The position numbers were made by a program, and so were the translations under genes. 13,569 bases of DNA, taken from contig DAOUYX010000021.1 in assembly GCA_030665925.1 (NCBI GenBank), positions 1-13,569 on the forward strand. The letters are read 5' to 3'. Positions 1 to 5,659 of this stretch are shown here, one piece after another (within the stretch, counting starts at the first letter, position 1; each line of letters starts with the position of its first letter). The notes below the pieces were generated by a model. It was not told the origin of the DNA and searched no databases. It saw only the letters and a list, made by a program, of their open reading frames with translations. The stretch comes from Methanosarcinales archaeon (GTDB lineage Archaea > Halobacteriota > Syntropharchaeia > Alkanophagales > Methanospirareceae).

Positions 1-197
1 ATATATTTCTTACCGTTCATCTTAAATTGTAATGTAAGATAATTCTTGCCTTTGTATTTGCTTGGGCCTATACGAAAATCAATGATGAGAATTTCCTTAT
101 TAAATATGTCTTCTATATTTAGCCTCTCGCCTTCAAATTGTTGACGTGTATCAGCGAAATCGCTGAAACGGTGGTACTTCTTCTCTTCTTTATTCAT
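1..197 (-). CDS. Gene downstream of the DGR reverse transcriptase (5' part only)
   Basis: This is an open frame of 65 codons that runs off the left edge of the window, so the C-terminus is missing. The ATG at 197-195 lies inside the end of the reverse transcriptase gene: the two share 8 nt (ATGAATAA), which suggests translational coupling and a linked function. The visible protein is hydrophilic and charged. It has a short helical start (MNKEEKKYHRFSDF), then GERLNIEDIFNKEILIIDF and the beginning of a beta-rich part (RIGPSKYKGKNYLTLQF). That pattern suggests a small OB-like or other beta-barrel fold, which would fit nucleic-acid binding. From memory, small proteins of this look occur next to DGR reverse transcriptases, but I could not verify this. 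It does not resemble the four-helix Avd accessory protein. The function is unknown; the reading frame is convincing, the role is inferred only from position. Confidence 0.75.
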   Translation of the reverse strand, partial: MNKEEKKYHRFSDFADTRQQFEGERLNIEDIFNKEILIIDFRIGPSKYKGKNYLTLQFKMNGKKY

Positions 198-1203
198 AGA
201 TCATGCCCACGAGAGAATGTTCTGTAATGAGAGATTGATTGAGGTTATATGAGTTAGCACAGTCTGAATATCCTTTCCAACTCATAATCGAGCCTTCTAT
301 GTGCTCTTGTGAGATGTCTTCCTGCTTCTCAAATGCTTTTATTCGTTTCAGAAATCGCTTTATATTTCTTTTTCGTAATCTCCGATGGTCAATCCATGAA
401 ACATAACCTAAGAAATCAGTACCGATATGAGCGGGAAATATTAGTCGCTTTCGCTTATGCATTTCTAATTTTAGTTCGTTATGGAGAAAATCTTTAAGTT
501 TGTGTTTCCACTTATGCAATTCGTCTTTAGATTGCGATAGCATCAAAAAGTCATCCATGTATCTCACGTATTCTTTAATCCTTAATTTTTGCTTAGCATA
601 ATAATCAAGCTCGTTGAGAATAATATTTGCGAACCACTGTGAAGTGTAATTTCCGAGCGTGACTCCCTTCTCAAGACCATCGTTCTTTAGAATTTTTATG
701 ATTAATTTAATGAGTCTCTCATCTGCTATTTTCTTTCTGATTGCCTTTATAAGCACATCATGGTCGATATTTTCAAAGAACTTCCTCACATCGCATTTTA
801 GTACATATACACCCTTATCGTATCTTTTTAGAAACTCTGTTAGCCTCTTGACACCGGCATGCGTGCCTTTATTCTTTCTGCTTGCATAGCTGTCGTAGAT
901 AAACCTCTTATCAAAAATTGGTTCTAAGATTTGCATTAGGGCGTGCTGAACAACCCTATCTCTGAAAATTGGAGCGTGGATAATTCTATGTTTTGGATCA
1001 TAAACTTGAAACTTCTTATAAGGCGCTGGCTGCCATGTTTCATTAATTAATTCGGTTTGAATTTGTTTTAAATTCTCTTCAAGATTAGCTTCAAATTCGA
1101 TAACGTATGATTTCTTCCCTTTACCTTTGCGTGATGTTTTGTATGCTTTAAACAGGTTTCCACATTTGTATATCTCTTGGTGCAGGTTTTTATATCGTTT
1201 CAT
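190..1203 (-). CDS. Diversity-generating retroelement reverse transcriptase
   Basis: This is a 337-aa RNA-directed DNA polymerase that would copy the adjacent TR RNA into cDNA with errors at adenines, for transfer to the VR. The palm motifs are visible: LKCDVRKFF near residues 135-142 supplies the first catalytic aspartate (D138), and YMDD at 215-218 supplies the other two. The region before YMDD reads VTLGNYTSQW (181-190). The SQ replaces the QG of group II intron and retroviral enzymes and is a hallmark of DGR reverse transcriptases. Fingers motifs (RDRVVQHAL, 81-89; YASRKNKGTHAG, 106-117) are intact, and GTDFLGY (261-267) marks the end of the palm. There is no maturase, RNase H or endonuclease domain, and the length fits compact DGR enzymes. 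A purine-rich AAAGGAAG abuts the ATG with almost no spacing, so initiation may be weak. The ORF ends inside the start of the next gene. Neighbouring TR, VR and target confirm the assignment. Confidence 0.96.
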   Translation of the reverse strand: MKRYKNLHQEIYKCGNLFKAYKTSRKGKGKKSYVIEFEANLEENLKQIQTELINETWQPAPYKKFQVYDPKHRIIHAPIFRDRVVQHALMQILEPIFDKRFIYDSYASRKNKGTHAGVKRLTEFLKRYDKGVYVLKCDVRKFFENIDHDVLIKAIRKKIADERLIKLIIKILKNDGLEKGVTLGNYTSQWFANIILNELDYYAKQKLRIKEYVRYMDDFLMLSQSKDELHKWKHKLKDFLHNELKLEMHKRKRLIFPAHIGTDFLGYVSWIDHRRLRKRNIKRFLKRIKAFEKQEDISQEHIEGSIMSWKGYSDCANSYNLNQSLITEHSLVGMIYE

Positions 1204-1217
1204 CTTCCTTTAATAAC

Positions 1218-1239
1218 AAAAAAAAAAACAAAAAAAAAA
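1218..1239 (-). terminator. Oligo-T tract between template repeat and RT gene
   Basis: Read on the minus strand, this stretch is ten T, one G, then eleven T, just 14 nt before the RT start codon. Archaeal RNA polymerase terminates at oligo-T runs in the non-template strand without needing a hairpin. In bacteria a T-run would normally follow a stem, and I see no strong stem immediately before it. It could end part of the transcripts after the TR, giving a separate template RNA and lowering RT expression. It could also be an unstructured leader or a slippage site. Confidence 0.4.
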
Positions 1240-1284
1240 GAGAGGGCTTTTACCGAGTTTTCGAGTTTTTGAGACCTACTAACT

Positions 1285-1330
1285 TGGCTTATGACTGCAT
1301 ATTTTGCACTTCTGGCAAGGACTTAAGCCA
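1285..1330 (-). other. Inverted repeat in the TR-RT spacer
   Basis: Seven perfectly complementary bases (1285-1291 with 1324-1330) enclose a 32-nt loop that contains a second, 4-bp palindromic stem (TGCA, loop of five, TGCA at 1296-1308). It lies within the spacer downstream of the TR, the region that in the characterised BPP-1 system is needed for cDNA synthesis. The stems are short, and such pairs also arise by chance in 170 nt, so this is only a candidate RNA structure. Confidence 0.3.
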
Positions 1331-1371
1331 CTGTACTTTTCCACCGCCCTAAGAGGAAGAGTATTCCGAGA

Positions 1372-1497
1372 CAGAGGGAGGTGTGGAATCCGTTATTCAC
1401 ATTACGATTAGACGGAGCATTATTCGCATTCAAGTTGAACACACTGGCATTCGTCCCATTGTTCCAATTGCTACTGACATGGAAGGTGTGAAGCCCT
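1372..1497 (-). repeat. DGR template repeat (TR)
   Basis: This 126-bp repeat is the invariant donor copy of the DGR. It aligns without gaps to 1587-1712, with an offset of 215 bp. In the coding sense the TR has 35 adenines, of which 25 differ from the VR; none of the roughly 91 C, G or T positions differs. Read in the target frame, it contains 12 AAY (asparagine) codons, which adenine mutagenesis can turn into many amino acids but never into a stop codon. Homology stops sharply after CCCTCTG at one end and before AGGGCTTC at the other. The CCCTCTG end, identical in both copies, would be the counterpart of the initiation-of-mutagenic-homing (IMH) region. Confidence 0.95.
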
Positions 1498-1518
1498 CGT
1501 ATATGCGGCTTAGCCCTA

Positions 1519-1532
1519 TCATGTTTCCATGA
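1519..1532 (-). other. Small GAAA-loop hairpin downstream of VR
   Basis: On the minus strand, TCATG and CATGA flank a GAAA loop, with one further G-U pair possible in RNA. It lies about 54 bp past the VR end and just before the TR. Phage DGRs such as that of BPP-1 carry a hairpin or cruciform with a four-base GRNA-type loop downstream of VR that assists target recognition. Those stems are longer (about 7-10 bp) and usually closer to the VR than this one, so the match is suggestive only. Confidence 0.35.
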
Positions 1533-1585
1533 CTATTATCGCGTTTTGATTTGCACCTCGTTTTTTCGTTTTGTCGCTTTTTCGG

Positions 1586-3097
1586 TCAGAGGGAGGCGCG
1601 GAATCCGCAAGCCACATAACGAGTAGACGGAGCATGACCCGCATGCAAGTCGAACACACCGGCATCCGCCCCAGTGCTCCAACCGCCACCGACACGGAAG
1701 GCGCGAAGCCCTGTATTTCGCCAGTAATGACACTGATCAAAATCTGCATCTCCAGCTCCTCCTGGAGTTCCTTTTATTAGTGCGAGATTACCAATTCCGC
1801 AATCGCCTGCCGTTTCCATTTCATCCCAATAGCCGTCTGAAATTGGCATCGTATAGCCTTCGCCCATAAAGCCTGCATCTATTACGTAATCGACAACATT
1901 CCCCATCTGGAGAAGTATCCACTGCCAAGTGTTGCTTATCCCCCAGATGCCGTTCTCCTGTCCGTTATGCATCCAGGATAAGGGTCCCGTACCGGTAAGC
2001 ACTTTGGTAATTTCATGCGAGGCGTCATCATAATCGGGGTCTGGAAGACCGTAATTTTGTATTTCGTCCGCATCGTTCACATCCCGGCCGTATTGATTGT
2101 TGCCCTTTGGATATGGCATTGCATTCACGGCGTATCGCATCGCTGTGACATATTTCAGCGTTGCCCAGTCGTAGGGATCCATAAGTCCAAACCGCTTGAC
2201 GGTATATGCACTGCCAGATGAAACAATGAATTGTGCGAGTGAGCTTGCACCCATTGCTGCTAAATCGCCTGAACCGTCATTTCCGTCCGCATTCATTACA
2301 TGTACAACTGCATTACAGTCTGCGTCTGCGCGTATAGCTGTTATTGCGGTGCTGGCTAACTTGTCCGCATTGCCGTATGTTACTGTGATGACATAAGGAT
2401 CACCAACTGTGCCTGCTCCTGTGCGTGCTACAGATAGGCCAACTGCACCGCCATCAACATATGCGATATTGACGTAATTTGTAGTGCTATTCTTCCGGGT
2501 GTATCGAATGTCGTTATTCGCACCTGCAATAGCGGTTATTAAACCGTATGGCAAATCTGGTGTGAAATATACCCTGTCGGTCTGGCCAATAGTTGTGATA
2601 CGCCGATAATAGGTTACGCCACCTTCAACGATTTCTATCTTTTTACCTACTAACTTCGCTGCCCAGGCGGTGTCGATAAGATAATTAAGACCTCCTGCCG
2701 ATGTGGTTGTGCTTGCAGCTGAATTAGCTATGTCCATCAATTCACACGCTGTTTTTGCTTCGTCTGCATCAACGTACGTCCATGAGGACTTCATTGCTTT
2801 AGAAACTGCTGCATATCCTGCGCCCCAGTCAGCACCATCAACGCCACCTTTTGACGTTTCTGTTGCCAACGGATGGCTCGCTGGGAATTTAGCAATACTA
2901 ACATTACCCAATGTGACGCCATTCACGAAACCTTTAGCTTGCATTGCTGCGGAGAACCCCGCGGTTTTGAATGGTGGAATGAACACAAATTCCGACTCTA
3001 CTATCCCGTTCTTACCGTCGCTATGTGGAATTACGTATGTGTAAGTGCCTGCATCGATGTAATCCAGCATATCCTTTAGACTTTTATACATTGCCAT
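1586..3097 (-). CDS. DGR target: variable C-type-lectin-like receptor-binding protein
   Basis: This 503-aa protein has a C-terminus that is the DGR variable region, and it is probably a tail-fibre tip or other host-attachment protein. The C-terminal part resembles the formylglycine-generating-enzyme/C-type lectin fold of known DGR targets. It has HNGQENGIWGISNTWQW near 377-393, DGYW at 421-424, then RVGGGW (468-473), AGVF (479-482), APS (489-491) and GFR (498-500). Residues 465-501 carry 21 adenine-templated substitutions relative to the TR. The fixed scaffold residues between them (W473, G476, F482, L484, A489-P490-S491, G498-F499) are retained. A region at about 205-285 (VITVTYGN, GNDGSGD) looks like a separate beta-sandwich inserted in or before the lectin fold. 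The N-terminal 60 residues may dock it to the virion. A GGGAGGTAA ribosome-binding site, containing the stop codon of the preceding gene, sits 10 nt before the ATG. Confidence 0.92.
   Translation of the reverse strand: MAMYKSLKDMLDYIDAGTYTYVIPHSDGKNGIVESEFVFIPPFKTAGFSAAMQAKGFVNGVTLGNVSIAKFPASHPLATETSKGGVDGADWGAGYAAVSKAMKSSWTYVDADEAKTACELMDIANSAASTTTSAGGLNYLIDTAWAAKLVGKKIEIVEGGVTYYRRITTIGQTDRVYFTPDLPYGLITAIAGANNDIRYTRKNSTTNYVNIAYVDGGAVGLSVARTGAGTVGDPYVITVTYGNADKLASTAITAIRADADCNAVVHVMNADGNDGSGDLAAMGASSLAQFIVSSGSAYTVKRFGLMDPYDWATLKYVTAMRYAVNAMPYPKGNNQYGRDVNDADEIQNYGLPDPDYDDASHEITKVLTGTGPLSWMHNGQENGIWGISNTWQWILLQMGNVVDYVIDAGFMGEGYTMPISDGYWDEMETAGDCGIGNLALIKGTPGGAGDADFDQCHYWRNTGLRAFRVGGGWSTGADAGVFDLHAGHAPSTRYVACGFRASL
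1587..1712 (-). repeat. DGR variable repeat (VR)
   Basis: This is the acceptor copy of the 126-bp DGR repeat, forming the last 42 codons of the target gene up to and including the first two bases of its TGA stop. Relative to the TR it has 25 differences, all at TR adenines (coding strand): 18 A to G, 5 A to C and 2 A to T. They change 21 amino acids and none is silent. Examples are N to G at 472, N to Y at 494, N to A at 496 and N to C at 497. The repeat ends exactly at the stop codon, so diversification can never extend past the reading frame. Confidence 0.96.
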
Positions 3098-3107
3098 TTT
3101 TCTTTTC

Positions 3108-3521
3108 TTACCTCCCGAACTCCAATTGTAATTCTACTCTGTCGATATTGATATCTTCTGTTGCGGAGCATCCTTTTACCCGGATAGTTATTACCTTCTC
3201 CGCAGTTAAAACACATGCGGCCCATGAACCTGCTAATGCATTCTGTTGTGCATTGCCGTCCCATGTTACTTCACAGATTTGTGCTCCGTCTGTGACATTG
3301 TAAATCTCTATTCCTTTTCCTGCGCAGGGCGTTTCATTGCCTATTCCTGATATGATTACTCTTGCGTTCTTAGCTGTGAACTTGGAGAAGTCTATCTTTG
3401 TTCTTAGTTTTGCATTGACTTCGACATAAGAAGTATTAGGGTTTGCCACTATTTCCTGCACAAACAAAAGTGCGTAAGAATCTATTTTCGTGAATACTGC
3501 TTCGTTTAGTGCTTTTTCCAT
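3108..3521 (-). CDS. Predicted virion protein upstream of DGR target
   Basis: This 137-aa protein has no family I recognise. The N-terminal 25 residues are helical (MEKALNEAVFTKIDSYALLF). The rest alternates short hydrophobic and polar stretches, as in a beta-sandwich or jelly roll (VEVNAKLRTKIDFSKF, ARVIISGIG, VITIRVKGC, RVELQLEFG). No signal peptide or membrane segment is visible. It has a GAGGTGA site 11 nt before the ATG and ends 10 nt before the DGR target, whose ribosome-binding site includes its last codons. It may act as an adaptor, baseplate or chaperone-like partner of the variable fibre, but this rests on position alone. Confidence 0.75.
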   Translation of the reverse strand: MEKALNEAVFTKIDSYALLFVQEIVANPNTSYVEVNAKLRTKIDFSKFTAKNARVIISGIGNETPCAGKGIEIYNVTDGAQICEVTWDGNAQQNALAGSWAACVLTAEKVITIRVKGCSATEDINIDRVELQLEFGR

Positions 3522-3524
3522 CTC

Positions 3525-3857
3525 TTATTTCTTCACCTCTTTCATCAGAATATTCCTCATTTCTACCTCTGACAAATCCAGTTTCTGCTCTTTAGATGCC
3601 ATGATTGGCTGTTTGAATTCGTCTTTCTTACCTGTGTCCACAGAAACCATCCTTTTTGTAGGAACATCAAATTCGCAGACAAGCTGTTTCTGAGTTGGTC
3701 GCGTCTCAATGGTAAACTTATTATCGTTCCCGATGTACACCCGGATTCTTTCGCCTTTGTGTCCGTCTAAGTCAAACGTTTTTCCTGCTATGCTTACTCC
3801 CTTATATACCATTGCTCCAACAGATAGTTTGGAGCCGGATACGCTTATTGTTGCCAT
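3525..3857 (-). CDS. Small hypothetical virion-module protein
   Basis: This 110-aa protein has no recognisable family. The first half is beta-rich with glycines (ATISVSGSKLSVGAMVYKG, then DLDGHKGERIRVYIG). The second half ends in a charged helix (KLDLSEVEMRNILMKEVKK). It is soluble, with no membrane segment or signal peptide. It lies 3 nt before the next gene and 4 nt after the repeat-bearing fibre protein, so it is clearly co-transcribed with virion genes. AGGACGTGAT upstream of the ATG is a weak ribosome-binding site. It may be a small tail or fibre accessory protein. Confidence 0.75.
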   Translation of the reverse strand: MATISVSGSKLSVGAMVYKGVSIAGKTFDLDGHKGERIRVYIGNDNKFTIETRPTQKQLVCEFDVPTKRMVSVDTGKKDEFKQPIMASKEQKLDLSEVEMRNILMKEVKK

Positions 3858-3861
3858 TTTA

Positions 3862-4773
3862 TCACGTCCTGTTATGTATCACCCAAGTGAAGGCAGTCAC
3901 GCCTCCACCTGTGTTATGAACGACAAATGAATTCACTCCGAGACCTGTAATCCATATCTCGCCTACGGCACCAAGAGGGTCTGCAGTTGGGATTATATGT
4001 GGCGAGTAGTTAGCGAGGTTTAGGCTGTGTGTAATAGTTACACCAGCAGCACCTACAAAGCTACTAGAGCCTTCTGCATGAACTTCGTTGAGCCCAATCA
4101 TCGAATCGTCTATGAGCGTTGACTTATTCCAAAGTTCTGCAAGATCTGCTGTCTTTGTACCTATTTGACCCGAACCTGTAAGCACTAATTTGCCTGTGGC
4201 GTCTAGAGAAGGAACATTGCCTACTACTTGGGATAGCGCCAAATATACTGAAGCGTCTAATGCAGGTATCTTGCTTGCAACATTGAACTCCCCTGAATCG
4301 ATATCTGCCTTTACGATTTTCGTTGTCTTGTCCCAAAGCTCAGCGAGATCAGTCGCTTTCGTTCCGATTTGAGAAGACCCCGTTAAGATGAGTTTACCGT
4401 TTGCATCAAGAGAAGGAACGTTGCCTACTATTTGAGATAGCACTAAGAATACCGACGCATCTAATGCGGGTATCTTATTTGCAACATTAAACTCCCCTGA
4501 GTCAATATCCGCTTTTACAATCTTGGTTGTCTTATCCCAAAGTGCCGCTAAGTCGGTCGCCTTGGTTCCGATTTGAGAAGTTCCCGTTAAGATGAGCTTC
4601 CCTGCGGTATCTAAAGAGGGGACGTTTCCCACTATCTGAGCCAAAAGTAGATACCCCGAAGCGTCAAGCATCGTTAATTTATTCGCGGCATTGAGCTCAG
4701 AAGTGACGATATGTTCCATTACGAGCCATTCTTTCTTATCTAATTCCGCTTTTCCTGGAGCAGGAAGTGCCAT
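3862..4773 (-). CDS. Fibre-like virion protein with three 68-aa tandem repeats
   Basis: This 303-aa protein has three parts. Residues 1-23 form a short N-terminal module starting MALPAPGK, which resembles the start of the 151-aa virion protein encoded at 5185-5640. Residues from about 24 to 220 hold three tandem copies of a 68-residue unit. Each contains LDAS, a Q(I/V)VGNVPSLD core, GKL(I/V)LTG, QIGTK and DLA(A/E)LW; the LDAS motifs fall at 36, 104 and 172. The end of the third copy has diverged. Residues from about 230 to 303 form a separate beta-rich domain with GVTITHSLNLANYSPHI and WITGLGVNSF, of the kind that closes many phage tail or fibre proteins. GAGGTGA precedes the ATG by 10 nt. 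The repeats suggest an extended, probably trimeric shaft with a globular tip. It is not a DGR target, as I found no TR-like sequence in it. Confidence 0.8.
   Translation of the reverse strand: MALPAPGKAELDKKEWLVMEHIVTSELNAANKLTMLDASGYLLLAQIVGNVPSLDTAGKLILTGTSQIGTKATDLAALWDKTTKIVKADIDSGEFNVANKIPALDASVFLVLSQIVGNVPSLDANGKLILTGSSQIGTKATDLAELWDKTTKIVKADIDSGEFNVASKIPALDASVYLALSQVVGNVPSLDATGKLVLTGSGQIGTKTADLAELWNKSTLIDDSMIGLNEVHAEGSSSFVGAAGVTITHSLNLANYSPHIIPTADPLGAVGEIWITGLGVNSFVVHNTGGGVTAFTWVIHNRT
4117..4701 (-). repeat. Three tandem 204-bp in-frame repeats
   Basis: The gene at 3862-4773 carries three direct copies of a 204-bp (68-codon) unit, beginning at about 4668, 4464 and 4260 when aligned at the LDAS codons. 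Similarity is evident in DNA as well as protein, for example a shared stretch around TTCCGATTTGAGAAG in two of them. Copies one and two are closest; copy three drifts after its LW motif. Such arrays can gain or lose units by recombination. Confidence 0.85.
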
Positions 4774-4817
4774 TTTTTCTTTTTCACCTCACATAAACAT
4801 TTATAAATTGCCTTCTT

Positions 4818-4979
4818 TCACACCATATACACGCAATTCATGGGCCCAACTGTGGCATTCCAGATTTCCACTATTTGATGTGCGGGTATACCCTCAGTTA
4901 ATAGATGCGCTAAGACTTCCGCTGTGGTCCCATATGCATGTATATATGGGGTACTGGTTGAATCCACCGTTACGACCAT
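4818..4979 (-). CDS. Small 53-aa phage protein
   Basis: This 53-aa frame begins with an ATG that shares one base with the preceding stop (TAATG), typical of tightly coupled viral genes, and it fills what would otherwise be a 200-bp gap. Its sequence starts MVVTVDSTSTPYIHAYGTTA and continues with a helix (EVLAHLLTEGIP), then QIVEIWNA and a hydrophobic end (CVYMV). The strand-TTxEVxxxL-helix-strand pattern resembles small proteins often encoded among phage structural genes, which have no assigned function. No signal peptide is visible. I judge it real from coupling and from amino-acid composition. Confidence 0.6.
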   Translation of the reverse strand: MVVTVDSTSTPYIHAYGTTAEVLAHLLTEGIPAHQIVEIWNATVGPMNCVYMV

Positions 4980-5176
4980 TATTTCGCTTTTTTACCTCCA
5001 TTGCACCTTTCGGTGAATCTTATGATTTCCTCTTTGAACTCTTGCGTGGCTGTTGTATTCTCTTCGACTGCATCCACGAGCGAGCATTTATCGGAGTGGC
5101 GTTCCCAAAGCAAATACAAGCACATTGCTATGGGAAAGCCGAGCGAGCCAATTAGCGAGGGTATGTTTTCTATCAT
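4979..5176 (-). CDS. Small single-TM protein (YvrJ-like, holin-like)
   Basis: This is a 65-aa protein with one hydrophobic helix (SLIGSLGFPIAMCLYLLW, about residues 6-23) followed by a charged, probably coiled-coil tail (EENTTATQEFKEEIIRF). This is the layout of YvrJ-like and bacteriophage holin-like or membrane-anchor mini-proteins. I chose the ATG at 5176 because GTGAGGG lies about 6 nt upstream. A GTG at 5188, overlapping the previous stop as GTGA, would add four residues. It lies between virion genes. The role could be membrane anchoring or lysis, but the sequence does not decide. Confidence 0.65.
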   Translation of the reverse strand: MIENIPSLIGSLGFPIAMCLYLLWERHSDKCSLVDAVEENTTATQEFKEEIIRFTERCNGGKKAK

Positions 5177-5184
5177 GTTTACCC

Positions 5185-5640
5185 TCACTCGTTTTCGTAA
5201 TATTCGATTTCGAAGGTTGCAGTTCCGCTCGTTCCTACAGCTGTCTCTATTGATGCCGTGACCATCTTTCCGGCATCAACTGCTCCTGCTGCTATCACTA
5301 AGGGGATTACTGTATCGATAAGGCCTGCTGCTACCGCTTGTGCATCAACAACTGCATCATCATTGCCATTGAACCCAACGTCAACCTTCCCGGTTGTGCC
5401 GACCGTTGCGGTGATTCGGTATAGATTAACTGCGGTGATGACGATTGCGGTTGATGTATAAAGCAGACCAACAGCAGCATGAAGAGTAGCGAGGTTGATC
5501 ACATTTGAATGGGCTCGCTTAATCTTTGCTGCTGTGGACAACTTTGCAGTTGTGACCGCTTCATCTTGCAGATATTCGGTTGGGATAAGCTCTTTACCAT
5601 GTGCGGAGAACTTACCAGGTGCAGGAGTTTTTTGTGCCAT
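5185..5640 (-). CDS. Virion-associated protein with shared N-terminal module
   Basis: This 151-aa protein starts with MAQKTPAPGKFSAHGKEL, close to the start of the repeat-bearing protein at 3862-4773 (both have PAPGK, five residues, then KE). It is followed by DEAVTTAKLSTAAKI, a motif type (xxAVTTxKL) frequent in phage tail and fibre proteins. The remainder (about 45-151) is glycine-, valine- and alanine-rich beta structure ending in ATFEIEYYENE. No membrane segment is likely despite the hydrophobic composition. It follows the capsid gene by 19 nt, with AAAGGAT as ribosome-binding site. It could be a head decoration, head-fibre or connector-associated protein; I cannot decide between these. 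Confidence 0.7.
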   Translation of the reverse strand: MAQKTPAPGKFSAHGKELIPTEYLQDEAVTTAKLSTAAKIKRAHSNVINLATLHAAVGLLYTSTAIVITAVNLYRITATVGTTGKVDVGFNGNDDAVVDAQAVAAGLIDTVIPLVIAAGAVDAGKMVTASIETAVGTSGTATFEIEYYENE

Positions 5641-5659
5641 TTTTATCCTTTGCTTTGCC

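Larger units (their letters stand above)
1240..1497 (-). ncRNA. Putative DGR template RNA (TR plus spacer)
   Basis: The non-coding interval between target and RT contains no protein frame that looks real. It holds the TR followed, in the transcript, by about 168 nt of spacer up to the RT gene. In the Bordetella phage BPP-1 DGR, the TR and its downstream spacer RNA together form the template and priming scaffold, so an equivalent RNA is expected here. The spacer can form at least one stem: TGGCTTA and its complement at 1285-1291 and 1324-1330, with a smaller TGCA/TGCA stem at 1296-1308 inside the loop. The ends given here (TR 5' border and oligo-T tract) are inferred, not observed. Confidence 0.5.

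Noticed and set aside
190..1203. Group II intron or retron interpretation of the reverse transcriptase
   Set aside because: There is no maturase/endonuclease domain and no intron domain V-VI or msr-msd structure. The SQ motif and the TR/VR pair establish a DGR.
1519..1749. Minus-strand frames of 65-76 aa across VR and the TR-VR gap
   Set aside because: They overlap the end of the target gene in other frames, span the VR and non-coding interval, and have Cys/Arg-biased composition. They are out-of-frame shadows.
2703..3044. Plus-strand frame of 113 aa antisense to the target gene
   Set aside because: It mirrors the target's reading frame, with no recognisable domain. The minus-strand protein is clearly the real one.
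3108..3521. Avd accessory protein of the DGR
   Set aside because: Avd is a small four-helix-bundle protein. This one is predominantly beta after a short helix and lies upstream of the target.
4117..4701. CRISPR-like or second DGR repeat
   Set aside because: The units are 204 bp, contiguous, in frame and diverged at all base types without spacers or adenine bias; they are protein repeats.
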